64,000 nt of DNA, taken from contig JADLBW010000059.1 of NCBI GenBank assembly GCA_020847515.1, forward strand, positions 1-64,000, written 5' to 3'. Under the pieces are notes generated by a model. The model was not told the DNA's origin. It was given only the letters and a program-made list of their open reading frames with translations, and did not search any database. This document shows, piece after piece, positions 27,666 to 36,979 of this stretch. Position 1 is the stretch's first letter. Each line of letters starts with the position of its first letter. Made by a program: the position numbers and the translations under genes. This DNA comes from Pirellulales bacterium. GTDB taxonomy: Bacteria > Planctomycetota > Planctomycetia > Pirellulales > Lacipirellulaceae.

Positions 27666-28715
27666 ATGCGTTATACCCGAGTCGTGCTCGAGGCCTTCGG
27701 CTACACCCTGCCTGAGGAAGTGCTCACTAGCGAGGAGCTAGAGCAGCGCCTCGCGCCGGCGTACCAGCGGCTGCGCCTCCCCTATGGACGGCTGGAACTC
27801 ATGACCGGCATCCGCCAGCGCCGCTTCTACGCCCCGGGGACTACGCCCGGGCAGATTAGCGTCGAGAGCGGCCGCCGCGCGCTCGCGGCGGCCGGCGTCG
27901 CTGGTCGCGAGATTGGTGCCCTCGTTCACGGTTCGGTCTGTCGCGACTACCTGGAACCTGCCACCGCCTGCGGCGTGCATGCTGCGCTTGGGCTGTCGGA
28001 AAGCTGCCTCGTCTTCGACTCTTCGAACGCCTGCCTTGGCATCCTCACCGGCATGCTGCAGGTGGCCAATATGATCGAGCTGGGCCAGATCCGCGCCGGG
28101 CTCGTCGTCGGGACGGAAGACGGCCGTTCACTGGTCGAGAACACTATCGAGCGGCTTAACTCCGATCGGTCGATCGATCGCCGGCAGGTGAAGCAGTTCG
28201 TCGCTTCGCTAACCATCGGCTCCGGCAGCGTGGCGGTCGTGTTATGCGACCGCGAGCTGAGCCGTACGGAGAACCGTTTACTCGGCGGCACGGTGCTGGC
28301 CAATACGGCCCAACACGACCTGTGTCAGAGCGAGGGTCTGCAAACCTTCATGCGAACCGATAGCGAGCAACTGATGCTCGCCGGCGTCGAGACGGCGAAG
28401 CGTACCTTTGACCGATTCCTTAAAGAGCTCGACTGGTCGCGCGACGACGTCGACGCCACGATCTGCCATCAGGTCGGCGTCGCTCATCGGAAGCTGTTGT
28501 TCGAAAAGCTGAACCTGCGCGAATCGCTTGATTACAGCACGTTCGAGGTCTTGGGCAACACCGGCGCCGCCGCACTGCCGCTCACTATGGCCCTCGCGGC
28601 CGAGAACGGTCGCTTCAAGCCCGGCAGCCGCATAGCGATGCTCGGCATCGGCTCAGGAATCAACTGCCACATGCTCGGCGTCCAGTGGGGGCCGGCCAGC
28701 GACGCCGCGCGATAG
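27666..28715 (+). CDS. OleA-like 3-oxoacyl-ACP synthase III family protein (thiolase superfamily)
   Basis: 349 aa. The best match from memory is OleA, which joins two acyl-CoAs head to head by Claisen condensation at the start of long-chain olefin synthesis. All four residues important in OleA appear: Glu97 (CRDYLEPATA), Cys123 (SSNACLGIL), His268 (CHQVGVAH) and Asn298 (LGNTGAAALP). The end reads LGIGSGINCHML, as in OleA rather than plain FabH. The partner genes oleB, oleC and oleD are not in the neighbourhood, so the product may feed another pathway. A separate possibility is a FabH-type enzyme in membrane lipid synthesis. Confidence 0.8.
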   Translation: MRYTRVVLEAFGYTLPEEVLTSEELEQRLAPAYQRLRLPYGRLELMTGIRQRRFYAPGTTPGQISVESGRRALAAAGVAGREIGALVHGSVCRDYLEPATACGVHAALGLSESCLVFDSSNACLGILTGMLQVANMIELGQIRAGLVVGTEDGRSLVENTIERLNSDRSIDRRQVKQFVASLTIGSGSVAVVLCDRELSRTENRLLGGTVLANTAQHDLCQSEGLQTFMRTDSEQLMLAGVETAKRTFDRFLKELDWSRDDVDATICHQVGVAHRKLLFEKLNLRESLDYSTFEVLGNTGAAALPLTMALAAENGRFKPGSRIAMLGIGSGINCHMLGVQWGPASDAAR

Positions 28716-28760
28716 CGGGGGATTGGTGGCCGCAACTGGCTGCGCGGCAAGAGGGGCGCC

Positions 28761-28795
28761 TGGCGGCGGCTAGCGGCTGGCGGCTCGCGGCCTGA
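28761..28795. repeat. Heptad tandem repeat tract 2
   Basis: Five in-phase 7-bp units: TGGCGGC, GGCTAGC, GGCTGGC, GGCTCGC, GGCCTGA. It lies between the convergent OleA-like and GNAT genes. Confidence 0.7.
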
Positions 28796-28851
28796 TCGTA
28801 TCCAAGAGTCAAACAATTGCGCCAACCCTCGCTTCTGCGGTAGAACTCACC

Positions 28852-28924
28852 GGGTCGGGATTCTTTTGCGACTGGCGGCCTTCGTAGCGCAAAGATTCTC
28901 CAGTCGCAAAAGCATCCCGACCTC
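28852..28924. repeat. Palindromic intergenic element, copy A
   Basis: Left arm 28853-28875 (GGTCGGGATT..TTTTGCGACTGG) and right arm 28900-28922 (CCAGTCGCAAAA..TCCCGACC) are near-perfect inverted repeats of 23 nt separated by 24 nt. It lies between convergent genes. Related copies are at 63737 and 63873, and a decayed one at 8403. Confidence 0.85.
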
Positions 28925-28940
28925 CGTTCGACCCAGACGG

Positions 28941-29936
28941 TTACGCCTCGGACGCCCCCGTGATGGGCTCATGCCGTCCATCCTGCCTCAGCACGACCCC
29001 GTGATCGATCTCGGTGAACCCCAGCTTCGCGTAGAACGCCCCGGCGGCCTGGTTGGTGCCCATGGTTTGGGCTTCGATCGTCGCCACCCCGCGCCGCCGC
29101 AGGACGCGGATCGCCTCGCCGATGAGATAGCTCGCGTAGCCCCTGCGGCGGAGGGACGGCTCGACGTACAGCTCGAACAGACCGGCGCTCGACATGCCCC
29201 AACCCGCCGACAGCGGCTGCATGTCCCAGAACGACGCCGTCGCCACCACGGTTTGCGACTTGTCGACCAGCGAGAACACGTCTCGCTGCAGCGAGCCCCA
29301 GACGCACGCCTCCCACCAGGAGCGAGGAGGCGGATCGATCCGCTCCACCAGTTGCGTCGTACGTTTGATCGCCCGCAACTCCCGCGACACTAGCGGCCGC
29401 ACGCGGGCCAGATCGCACTGCAGGATCCGCACATAGTCCAGTTCCCGATAACCGCCGCGCAGGCAGGCGTCCAGGAACACGCCGTCTGACTGCAATACGC
29501 CCGGAATTTCACTGCCGCCGTACAAGCCCAGGTAAAAGGAGTTCAGCGGGTTGACGCCGCCGGCGTAGATCACCCCCGCGCCCCGCCCGCGCAAATAAGC
29601 TTCGCTGGCCTTGAGCAAGTCATCTGCCAGCGAACCGTCTCGTCCGCCTCCTTCGAGCATCAGCACCAGCGTCGTGCCGAGGGCCGTGTCGACCGCACGC
29701 TCGTCGTCGCTGGGGCCGAACCCGGCATGGGCGAAACCACAGGGCCGGTCGTCGCGGGTCGCCACGATAAGTCCCGCCGGATCGAAGTGCATTTTAGAAA
29801 AGACGCCGTATTCCAACAGCGGCGCCGACATCGCCTGCAATACCCCCCGCTGGGCCGGCTGGCTGCGCCAAATAGCTGCCAGATCGGGCGGATCCGAATT
29901 GCGAAAGGGGCGGAAACGGTACACGTCGGCAGTCAC
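28941..29936 (-). CDS. Tandem GNAT N-acetyltransferase
   Basis: 331 aa with two GNAT modules: a weaker one at 1-150 (RFRPFRNSDPPDLAAIW start) and a canonical one at about 170-320, where the acetyl-CoA pyrophosphate loop is RRRGYASYLIGEAI and the terminal motif is GAFYAKLGF. This is the mycothiol-synthase-like duplicated layout, but the substrate is unknown. ATG 29936 gives a clean start. A heptad tract and a palindromic element separate it from the OleA-like gene that converges on it. Confidence 0.8.
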   Translation of the reverse strand: MTADVYRFRPFRNSDPPDLAAIWRSQPAQRGVLQAMSAPLLEYGVFSKMHFDPAGLIVATRDDRPCGFAHAGFGPSDDERAVDTALGTTLVLMLEGGGRDGSLADDLLKASEAYLRGRGAGVIYAGGVNPLNSFYLGLYGGSEIPGVLQSDGVFLDACLRGGYRELDYVRILQCDLARVRPLVSRELRAIKRTTQLVERIDPPPRSWWEACVWGSLQRDVFSLVDKSQTVVATASFWDMQPLSAGWGMSSAGLFELYVEPSLRRRGYASYLIGEAIRVLRRRGVATIEAQTMGTNQAAGAFYAKLGFTEIDHGVVLRQDGRHEPITGASEA

Positions 29937-30166
29937 TCAACGGGCAGGGGTTAAAATCGGCCCGGTAAACGTCTAATCGAGCAGCAACAGCGGCGTCATG
30001 TTGCTACCCATTTTCCCGCCAGATGAGTTTTGTGCTAGCGCTGAATTCGACCTATTAATAAGCCGTCCTTTCCGTAGGGTCGGGGAAGCTCGCCGTCGTC
30101 GCCGGGCACAGGAGTGCGCGTGAACAAGTCGATGCTATAGAGGCCTAAGGCCCCTCGGCCGCCTCG

Positions 30167-31102
30167 TCAAGCCGCCGACCGCTGATGGCGCCTCGTTCGC
30201 CCCGGCTTCTGCTCCTCCCGCCAGCGGCGATGCAGCCACCAGTACTGCTGGGGCGCCTCCCGAATGAGCGATTCCAGCCGCTTGGTGTACCACTGCGCCA
30301 TCAGCGGTACCGAACCGAGTTCGAACCCCGGATCGGCCGGGTCTACGATTTCCGACACCCGCATTTCGAACTGCATCGGGCGGCCCCGGCGGTAGACGCA
30401 GGCGGTGGTCGTCGGCGCGGACGCCGAGAGCGTGAACAATGCGACCGCCTTGTGCGTGGAGGCCCGCTGGCCGAAGAAATCGACCCAGCACGCGCTTTCG
30501 CCCGCATGCTGATCGCCCAGCAGCACCAGCGTGCCCCCGCGACCGAGCAGGTCCATAATCGGTTGGCTGCTGCCAAACTTCGGCAGGATGTATTGGCCGG
30601 TCGCCTCGCGAAACTGATTCACCCAGCGGTCCAGAAAAGGATTGTCCAGCCGGCGGGCGATGGTGTGCGTTGCGAACCCGTGCAATCCGAGCAGATACCC
30701 TCCCATTTCAAAGTTACCCAGATGCCCGGAAATGATAATGACCGGTCGGCGATCGAGCAGTCGCCCCGCCATGAGCCTCATCTGCGGCATGTGAAGGTGC
30801 CATCGGTAGTTTGTCCGATGCACCTTCCGCGGCGCGTGGGCGATTTCGGCGAGCATCAACAGCAGATGCTCCCACATTCCTAGTGCGATTCGCTGCCGCT
30901 CGTCGGCCGTGAGCTGCGGAAAGGCGATTTGCAGGTTCGCCTCGACGATCTTCCGCCGCAGCCTGGCGACATGCCATAGCAGCCACGCCGCTCGGCGGGC
31001 CCAGCCGCGGCACGACTCTAGCGATAGGGCCTGAACCAGGCACACTGCGGCGCGCACCGCCAGATAGGCGCCGTAATCGAGTATAGTCTGGGAGCGATTC
31101 AC
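30167..31102 (-). CDS. Lysophospholipid/lipid A acyltransferase family (LpxL-like)
   Basis: 311 aa from GTG 31102. Membrane-associated acyltransferase related to LpxL/HtrB, which adds secondary acyl chains to lipid A. The HX4E motif is His127/Glu132 (SGHLGNFEMGG). Other family marks are EANLQIAFPQL, LDRWVNQFREATGQ, LLGDQHAG and QYWWLHRRW. The start is chosen by homology; no good ribosome binding site is seen, and a longer frame would overlap ligD. ligD ends 131 nt upstream on the same strand, so cotranscription is possible though functionally unexplained. Confidence 0.85.
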   Translation of the reverse strand: MNRSQTILDYGAYLAVRAAVCLVQALSLESCRGWARRAAWLLWHVARLRRKIVEANLQIAFPQLTADERQRIALGMWEHLLLMLAEIAHAPRKVHRTNYRWHLHMPQMRLMAGRLLDRRPVIIISGHLGNFEMGGYLLGLHGFATHTIARRLDNPFLDRWVNQFREATGQYILPKFGSSQPIMDLLGRGGTLVLLGDQHAGESACWVDFFGQRASTHKAVALFTLSASAPTTTACVYRRGRPMQFEMRVSEIVDPADPGFELGSVPLMAQWYTKRLESLIREAPQQYWWLHRRWREEQKPGRTRRHQRSAA

Positions 31103-31233
31103 AAGCGGCGGCCCGATGCTACTGCCTGACAGCGGCGGGCATTGTCGCGAAAACCGCAGGCGCGCGAAATAGAGAAAACGTCGACGATTATCGACGTCGC
31201 CGGCGGAGGAGTCCGGAGGTACGCGTCGGAGCG

Positions 31234-33942
31234 CTATCTGGCCACCGACCGCATCATCGACCGCGTGATGGATTGTTTGATCTTGAAGAACTCCTTCCAG
31301 GGGTCCTTGAAGCCTCGCTTCAGCCGCTCGTGGATGTTCGCCACGGTGAACTGGTCGGCCCGCAGCTTGACGGACAGCTCGTCCCAAGCGATCGGAGTCG
31401 CAATGGCGGCCCCGGGTCGCGCGCGGGTCGAGTACGACGCCACCGCTGTGGCCCCGCGCTGATTCCTCAGGTAATCGACGAAGATCTTACCCTTGCGCTT
31501 CGCCTTGCTCATGTTGACGACGTAGCGGTCGGGGGCGGCCCGCTCCATCGTCTCGGCGACGCCGCGAGCGAACTCCTTCAGTTCGTCCCACGTGTTCCGG
31601 CGGGACAGGGGCGCCGCCACGTGCAGCCCCTTGCCCCCCGAGGTCCGCAAAAAGCATTTCAGACCGAGCGCCTCCAGGCACGCCCGTACGTCATGGGCCC
31701 CCTGCACTACCGACTTCCAATCGAGCCCTTCGCCCGGGTCGAGATCGAAGATGAGCAGATCGGGCCGTTCGATCTTGTCCTCGCGCGCCGGCCACGGATG
31801 CAGCTCCAGCACGCCCATTTGCACCAGCGAGACAACGCCGGCGATGTCGCGGACGGCAACGTACACGTCGGTCGAGTCCTTCTCCTTGATTCGCACCCCG
31901 TGAAGCGAGCGAGGCATCGAGCCCGTCAAATGCTTCTGATAAAAACACTCGCGGGCTTGACCCTCCGGGCACCGAACCAGCGTCAGCGGCCGCCGCGCGA
32001 CGAAGGGCATGATCCACTCGGCAACGCTCTCGTAGTATCGAGCCAGGTCGATCTTCCGCACGCCGTAACCGGGATACATCACCTTATCCGGACTCGAGAT
32101 TTGCACGCCCGCAACCACCGCATCTTCCTGGGCAGTCGCGGCCGCCGACTTGGCGGACGTGGCCCGCCGGGCTGCTTTGCCATTGGATGCATGACTCTTC
32201 GAAGGCATAACGGCGATCTCCTCGCGCACGATCTGTGTCGGCGGCTTGTCGTCGCGCAATCCTTGAAATGACGGATGACGCAGTTGGCCGTCCTCGGTCC
32301 ACTCGGTGAATTCGACCTCCGCCACCAGTTCCGGCCGGACCCAGGCGACCCCCCGGGCGTCGGCGCCCCGGGGCGGCGCTGCGAACGGCGGCCGTGCGAC
32401 CTCCCGGGCCTTTAACTCGCGATGCACGTCACGGAGCGACTGCGACGTGAAGCCCGTGCCGACCTTTCCGGCGTAACGCAGGGCGCCGTCGTCGTAGTAC
32501 CCTAGCAGCAGCGCTCCGAACCCCACGCGCGAACCACTGGGCTGGGTGTATCCGCCGACAACGAATTCCTGACGCCGGGTGCACTTGACCTTCAGCCATG
32601 CTGGCGAGCGGGCCTGTTGATACGTACTGTCGGCCCGCTTGCAGACGATCCCTTCCAAGTTCCGCTTGCAGGCCTGCTGACGCACCTGGTCGCCGCTGCC
32701 GGTAACATGGTCGCTGTAGCGGACACTGGTGCGGTCGCTGGCGCCCGCTGCAGCCAGCAGCCGCTCCAGCAGGCCTTTGCGCTCGACCAGCGGCACGCCG
32801 GTCAGGTCGAAACCTTCAAAATACGGGATGTCGAACAGGTAATACGCAAGCGAGCCAGTATCTCCGCGCTTGAGCTGATTCTGCAATTGCTGGAAATTCG
32901 ACGCGCCGCGCTCGTCGAGCGAAACCACTTCGCCGTCGAGAATCGCACTGCGGCAGGGAATCGCTGTTACGGCCGTGGCTACTCCCCGAAATCGAGCCGT
33001 CCAGTCATTGCCCTTGCGGGTGAAGAGCCGCACTTTGCCGTCCCGAATATGGGCCAGCATGCGGTAGCCGTCGAATTTAAGTTCGTGGATCCACCGGTCG
33101 CCTGACGGCGCCGCGGCGGCGAGGGTGGCCAGTTGGGGCTTGAAGCTCTGCGGCTGGCGCCGTGCCCGCGCCCCGGGCAGCTCTGCAGCGTCAAGAGCCG
33201 TCGGCGCGGCGGCGCCGTTTGCTTTTTTTTTAGCGCTGCTGACGGCCGGCTTCTTGCGCACCGCTTTTTTGACGGACTTCTTTGGCGTGGCGCGCTGGCG
33301 GCTCGTCGAGCCGCTGCTCCGAGCGATAGCCCCGGCCGACCCGTTGCGATTGCTCGACCAGACGCGATCGGCAGCCTTGGCGATCTGTTCGATGGTCCGC
33401 CGCGATACAACGCTCTTGGGCTTTTTCTCGGTGACTACGTACTCCTCCGACGGCCGCGCGTACCTGTCCCGATGCTTGATGAGGAGCCAGTTCTTGCCGT
33501 CGTCCCCCGCGCGGCCGCCCATGCGAACCAACGCCCAGCTTCCTTTGAGCTTCTTGCCGTGCAGCGTGAATTTGAGGCCCCCCTTACGGTAGGCGGCCGG
33601 CGGGTCTTTCTCCTCGGGCGTCCACGTGCCTTGGTCCCACACCATGACCGTTCCGCCGCCATATTCCCCCGCGGGGATGATCCCCTCGAAGCCCGCATAA
33701 TCGAGCGGATGGTCTTCAACATGAACGGCCAGGGCCTTGACGCTCGGATCAAGGCTGGGCCCTTTGGGGACGGCCCAGCTCTTAAGCGTTCCCTCGAGGT
33801 CCAGCCGGAAGTCGTAATGCAATCGGCTGGCTGCGTGCTTCTGGATGACGAACTGCAGCGGGCCGAGCGAGCTTTTCACCTTGCCGACAGGCTCCGGCGT
33901 CTTCTTAAAGTCGCGCTTGCGTTTGTATTCTTTGAGGCTCAT
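31234..33942 (-). CDS. ligD: LigD: multifunctional NHEJ DNA ligase (PE-LIG-POL)
   Basis: 902 aa. Repairs double-strand breaks with Ku. Domain order is phosphoesterase (1-180), Lys-rich linker (200-262), ATP-dependent ligase (265-570) and primase-polymerase (620-902), the Pseudomonas order. PE residues equivalent to the Pseudomonas catalytic set are His36, His42, Asp44, Arg46 and His78. The ligase nucleophile is Lys289 in HELKFDGYR; the polymerase metal motif is IFDLDPG. The start ATG 33942 (MSLKEYKRKRDF) gives the standard N-terminus; the frame extends 33 codons further without family character. ku lies 179 nt upstream on the same strand. Confidence 0.96.
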   Translation of the reverse strand: MSLKEYKRKRDFKKTPEPVGKVKSSLGPLQFVIQKHAASRLHYDFRLDLEGTLKSWAVPKGPSLDPSVKALAVHVEDHPLDYAGFEGIIPAGEYGGGTVMVWDQGTWTPEEKDPPAAYRKGGLKFTLHGKKLKGSWALVRMGGRAGDDGKNWLLIKHRDRYARPSEEYVVTEKKPKSVVSRRTIEQIAKAADRVWSSNRNGSAGAIARSSGSTSRQRATPKKSVKKAVRKKPAVSSAKKKANGAAAPTALDAAELPGARARRQPQSFKPQLATLAAAAPSGDRWIHELKFDGYRMLAHIRDGKVRLFTRKGNDWTARFRGVATAVTAIPCRSAILDGEVVSLDERGASNFQQLQNQLKRGDTGSLAYYLFDIPYFEGFDLTGVPLVERKGLLERLLAAAGASDRTSVRYSDHVTGSGDQVRQQACKRNLEGIVCKRADSTYQQARSPAWLKVKCTRRQEFVVGGYTQPSGSRVGFGALLLGYYDDGALRYAGKVGTGFTSQSLRDVHRELKAREVARPPFAAPPRGADARGVAWVRPELVAEVEFTEWTEDGQLRHPSFQGLRDDKPPTQIVREEIAVMPSKSHASNGKAARRATSAKSAAATAQEDAVVAGVQISSPDKVMYPGYGVRKIDLARYYESVAEWIMPFVARRPLTLVRCPEGQARECFYQKHLTGSMPRSLHGVRIKEKDSTDVYVAVRDIAGVVSLVQMGVLELHPWPAREDKIERPDLLIFDLDPGEGLDWKSVVQGAHDVRACLEALGLKCFLRTSGGKGLHVAAPLSRRNTWDELKEFARGVAETMERAAPDRYVVNMSKAKRKGKIFVDYLRNQRGATAVASYSTRARPGAAIATPIAWDELSVKLRADQFTVANIHERLKRGFKDPWKEFFKIKQSITRSMMRSVAR

Positions 33943-34121
33943 CGTTATAGAGTTGCGTCGAAGCTGGCGGTTATTTGCCCGCAAATCAAACCGATAGACG
34001 CCGAAGGCGAAAATCACAGGGGGCTTGAATCCGACGATCAAACCCGACTTGGGCCCATCCTGCCAGGAAGGGCCGATTCGAATAATTACGCGCGCGGTCT
34101 GTGGCGCCTTATCTGCGTCGC

Positions 34122-35003
34122 TTAGCCGGCTCTACGCTTCTTGAGCCCCTTCCTCTTCGCCGGGGTTTTCTTTTTGGCCGTCTTGCGCTTGGCTACGGGA
34201 TGCTTGCCCGACGCATGCGCCACGCTCTGCTTGAGCACCTCCATGAAGTTGATCGCCGGCGGCGCCTCTTCCTCCGGCCCCTCCTCGTAATCCTCCACGG
34301 CTTGCGTCTGGCCCGATTTGATCTTTCGCTCGATGAGGCCCATCAGAGCCTCGCGGTATTCGTCGTGGAACTGATCGGGCGCCCAATCGCCGCTCATACC
34401 CTCGATAAGCTTAGTAGCCAGGTCGATCTCCTGTTTGCTCACCTTGTATTTGCGAAGGTCATGCCCCGGCAGATCGAACTCCTCAAGCGGCCGCAGTTCT
34501 TGAGCGTACCGCAACAGCTCCAGCACCAGCGCATCGCCTTCGACCACCAGCGCCGCCAAATATTGACGGGCGCGGATCACTACGCGGCAGATGCCCGCCT
34601 TGCCGGCGCCGGCGATCGCCTGCCGCAGCAGGACATACCCCTTTTCGCCCTTCGCGCCCGGGGCCAGGACGTACGGCCGGTCGAAGTAGCGCAGGTCAAT
34701 CAAGCTCAGCTCGACGAACTGCTCGATCTCGATGGTGCGGGTCAATTCCGCCGAGGCGTTCTCCAGTTCGCCTTCGCTAAGTAATACGTAATTGCCGTTT
34801 TCGTATTCGAAGCCCTTAACGATTTTGTCCCACGGCACCTCCGCGCCGGTTTCCTCGTTCACCCGCTCATAGCGAATGCGAGCTGCATTGCGGCTGTCGA
34901 GCAGTTTGAAGCTGAGGTCCGCCCGGGTTTCGGCGGCGTAGAGCACGATCGGGACGTTCACCAGCCCGAATGAAATGTGACCTTTCCAGACAGGACGTGC
35001 CAT
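34122..35003 (-). CDS. ku: Ku DNA end-binding protein
   Basis: 293 aa, homodimeric ring that loads on double-strand ends and recruits LigD. It starts with the invariant RPVWKGHISFGLVNVPI and includes NEETGAEVPWDKIVKG and the LVEGMSGDW-like segment of the core (KLIEGMSGDWAPDQFHDEYREA). The longer quote marks the conserved end of the Ku core at about residues 195-217. The last 30 residues are Lys/Pro/Ala-rich, as in other bacterial Ku tails that bind DNA and LigD. AGGAG lies 11 nt before the ATG. Confidence 0.96.
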   Translation of the reverse strand: MARPVWKGHISFGLVNVPIVLYAAETRADLSFKLLDSRNAARIRYERVNEETGAEVPWDKIVKGFEYENGNYVLLSEGELENASAELTRTIEIEQFVELSLIDLRYFDRPYVLAPGAKGEKGYVLLRQAIAGAGKAGICRVVIRARQYLAALVVEGDALVLELLRYAQELRPLEEFDLPGHDLRKYKVSKQEIDLATKLIEGMSGDWAPDQFHDEYREALMGLIERKIKSGQTQAVEDYEEGPEEEAPPAINFMEVLKQSVAHASGKHPVAKRKTAKKKTPAKRKGLKKRRAG

Positions 35004-35172
35004 AACGGAAGTGCTCCTCGAAAGGCCGCCTCGATAGGCAACGAGCCTGGTAACTCCAGCCCTGTTTTGCGAACTGCCCAGGCGGGCGACAAACGGGCAG
35101 TTGCATACCTACAACAGTGCTAGCAATTGCCGGGCCAAGAACGAGGCCCGGCCGTCGTCGCCTCGGTCGCGA

Positions 35173-36249
35173 TCAAGGGGCGACATTCGCGGGCTTCCAC
35201 TGGCAGAGAAACTTCGCCAAAACTTGCTCGTCGGGTGAAAAGAGCTTCTGGCGACGTAACGTAAAGCCGGAAAAATAGTCGTGGAAGCTCCCTTCTTCGT
35301 AGCTCGCCAGGAGACCTGGATGGATGTAGTAGTTCCGGCACACGGTGGGCGTATTGCTGAGCAGATTAGCCGCTTCGCATACCGTCTGCCGAACGTGTCG
35401 CTTGCGGGCCGACTGGCTCGGCTTCGACGGTGACGCAAACAGCTTTCCGGCTGCCTGCGACGACGCCTTCCAGGTGCGGAAGTCCTTGGCGGTAACGGGC
35501 TCGCCGGTCCATCGCTGCAAATATTCGTTGACGTCGGCCGAACTGATCGGCTGCGGCCGGCCGTCGCAATCCAGGCATTGAAACAGCCGCTGTCCTTTAA
35601 CGGCGGCGCAGGCGCGGATGAACTCCGACAACTGCCGGTCCTCAATCGGAACCTCCCGGTGAAACCCGCCCTTCGCCCGGAAGTGGAGCTCGACGCCGCC
35701 CGGCCGCGGAACCACATGGCGATCGCGCAGCGTCGACAACCCGTAGGAGCCGTTCGTTCTGGCGTACTCATCATTGCCAATGCGTATAGCCGTCAGGTCC
35801 AACAGGGCCACCATGCCTGCAATGACTCTTTCCGGCGACATGTCGTCGCTGGCTAGCTGCCTGGCGATTTTACGACGGAGCTTGGGCAGCAGGCGGCCGA
35901 ATTGCTCCAGCCGAGCGAACTTGGCCAGGTTGGCGATGTACTGCCATCGGGGGTGGTAGACGTACTGCTTCCGTTGGCGATCGTCGCGCCCCGTAGCCTG
36001 GAGATGCCCCCTACTGGTAGGGCATATCCAAACGTCTTTCCATGCCGGCGGGATTACCAGCGACTCGATGCGTTTGATCTTGCGCGGATCTCGCAGCGCC
36101 TCGCCGCGGGTATTGAGGTAAACAAAGCCGTGCCCGTTGCGGCGACGCGAAAATCCGGCGGCCTGGTCGCTGATGTATTGCAGCCGCGCGAACTGGGCGA
36201 GTTCTGCGGGCGACGTGGCGGCAGTAACTGGGAAGTTTTTTCGATGCAT
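35173..36249 (-). CDS. DNA topoisomerase IB (poxvirus/bacterial type)
   Basis: 358 aa from ATG 36249. Relaxes supercoils through a 3'-phosphotyrosine link. Expected catalytic residues are visible: Arg156 in TAIRIGNDEYA, Lys193 in FRAKGGFH, Arg258 in KDFRTWKAS and the nucleophile Tyr308 in PTVCRNYYIHP. The N-terminal domain has IPPAWKDVWICP and GHLQATGRDDRQRKQYVYHP, matching Deinococcus-type TopIB. It starts 16 nt after the end of the UdgX-type gene, so the two form one operon. A longer frame reaching 36696 overlaps that gene and is not real. Confidence 0.93.
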   Translation of the reverse strand: MHRKNFPVTAATSPAELAQFARLQYISDQAAGFSRRRNGHGFVYLNTRGEALRDPRKIKRIESLVIPPAWKDVWICPTSRGHLQATGRDDRQRKQYVYHPRWQYIANLAKFARLEQFGRLLPKLRRKIARQLASDDMSPERVIAGMVALLDLTAIRIGNDEYARTNGSYGLSTLRDRHVVPRPGGVELHFRAKGGFHREVPIEDRQLSEFIRACAAVKGQRLFQCLDCDGRPQPISSADVNEYLQRWTGEPVTAKDFRTWKASSQAAGKLFASPSKPSQSARKRHVRQTVCEAANLLSNTPTVCRNYYIHPGLLASYEEGSFHDYFSGFTLRRQKLFSPDEQVLAKFLCQWKPANVAP

Positions 36250-36265
36250 GGATGCAGTTAGGGTG

Positions 36266-36979
36266 TCAGCCCGAGCCACCGCCCGCCCGATGGCGCGCCG
36301 ATCGTCGCTCGCGAGCGGAACCATGTTCTCCGGCGGGTCGCCCGGTGACGCGGAACAGTTGCTGAGCGGCCAAGTGGAGGTCATCGACCAGCTCGCCCCG
36401 CAACCGCTCCCGCTCCTGGTGCTCGGGCGCACGAAGGACCGCCGACGGGTGATGCGTGGCGATCGTCCAGTCGGCCCACGAGCTAACGAGAAGTTCGCCG
36501 CGCTGTTGCGTAATTCGGAAGTCCTTGCCCATGAGCGCTTTGGCGGCCGTGGCGCCGAGGCACACCACAATGGGCGGCTTGACGACAAGCATTTCAGCCT
36601 GTAGCCACGGCTTACAGGCCTCGACCTGCCGCGCGCTGGGCGTCTTGTGGAGTCGCCGCTTGCCCCTCGGTTCCCACCGGAAGTGCTTAACGGCATTGGT
36701 CAGGTAGACGTCGTCGCGGTCGAGGCCGGCCGCCGTAATGGCTTCGTCAAGCAATCGCCCGGCAGGCCCGACAAAGGGCTTGCCCTGAAGGTCCTCCTGA
36801 TCGCCTGGCATTTCACCGACCATCAGCAAGCCAGCGCGCCGCGGCCCGGCGCCAAATACAGTTTGCGTGGCGTGGCGATAGAGCTCGCAACCGCGGCACT
36901 GCGCGGCCGCCTCGCGCAAGGACTTCAAATTGATGCGATCCGGTAGGAAATCGGCGGCTGAAGTCTTCTGCGTTGCCAT
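36266..36979 (-). CDS. UdgX-type uracil-DNA glycosylase
   Basis: 237 aa from ATG 36979. Member of the UDG superfamily with the UdgX hallmarks: GEMPGDQED (55-63) and the inserted loop RGKRRLHKTPS, in which His111 corresponds to the histidine of M. smegmatis UdgX that bonds covalently to the sugar after uracil removal. Cys28, Cys31, Cys122 and Cys140 are plausible ligands of an Fe-S cluster. The usual motif is KRRIH; here it is KRRLH. The distal motif is ATHHPSAVLRA. The C-terminus is an Arg-rich tail. It is translated just ahead of topoisomerase IB. Confidence 0.9.
   Translation of the reverse strand: MATQKTSAADFLPDRINLKSLREAAAQCRGCELYRHATQTVFGAGPRRAGLLMVGEMPGDQEDLQGKPFVGPAGRLLDEAITAAGLDRDDVYLTNAVKHFRWEPRGKRRLHKTPSARQVEACKPWLQAEMLVVKPPIVVCLGATAAKALMGKDFRITQQRGELLVSSWADWTIATHHPSAVLRAPEHQERERLRGELVDDLHLAAQQLFRVTGRPAGEHGSARERRSARHRAGGGSG

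Noticed and set aside
35257-36696. Extension of the topoisomerase IB frame to 36696
   Set aside because: It overlaps the UdgX-type gene antiparallel in frame only; the family N-terminus starts at 36249.
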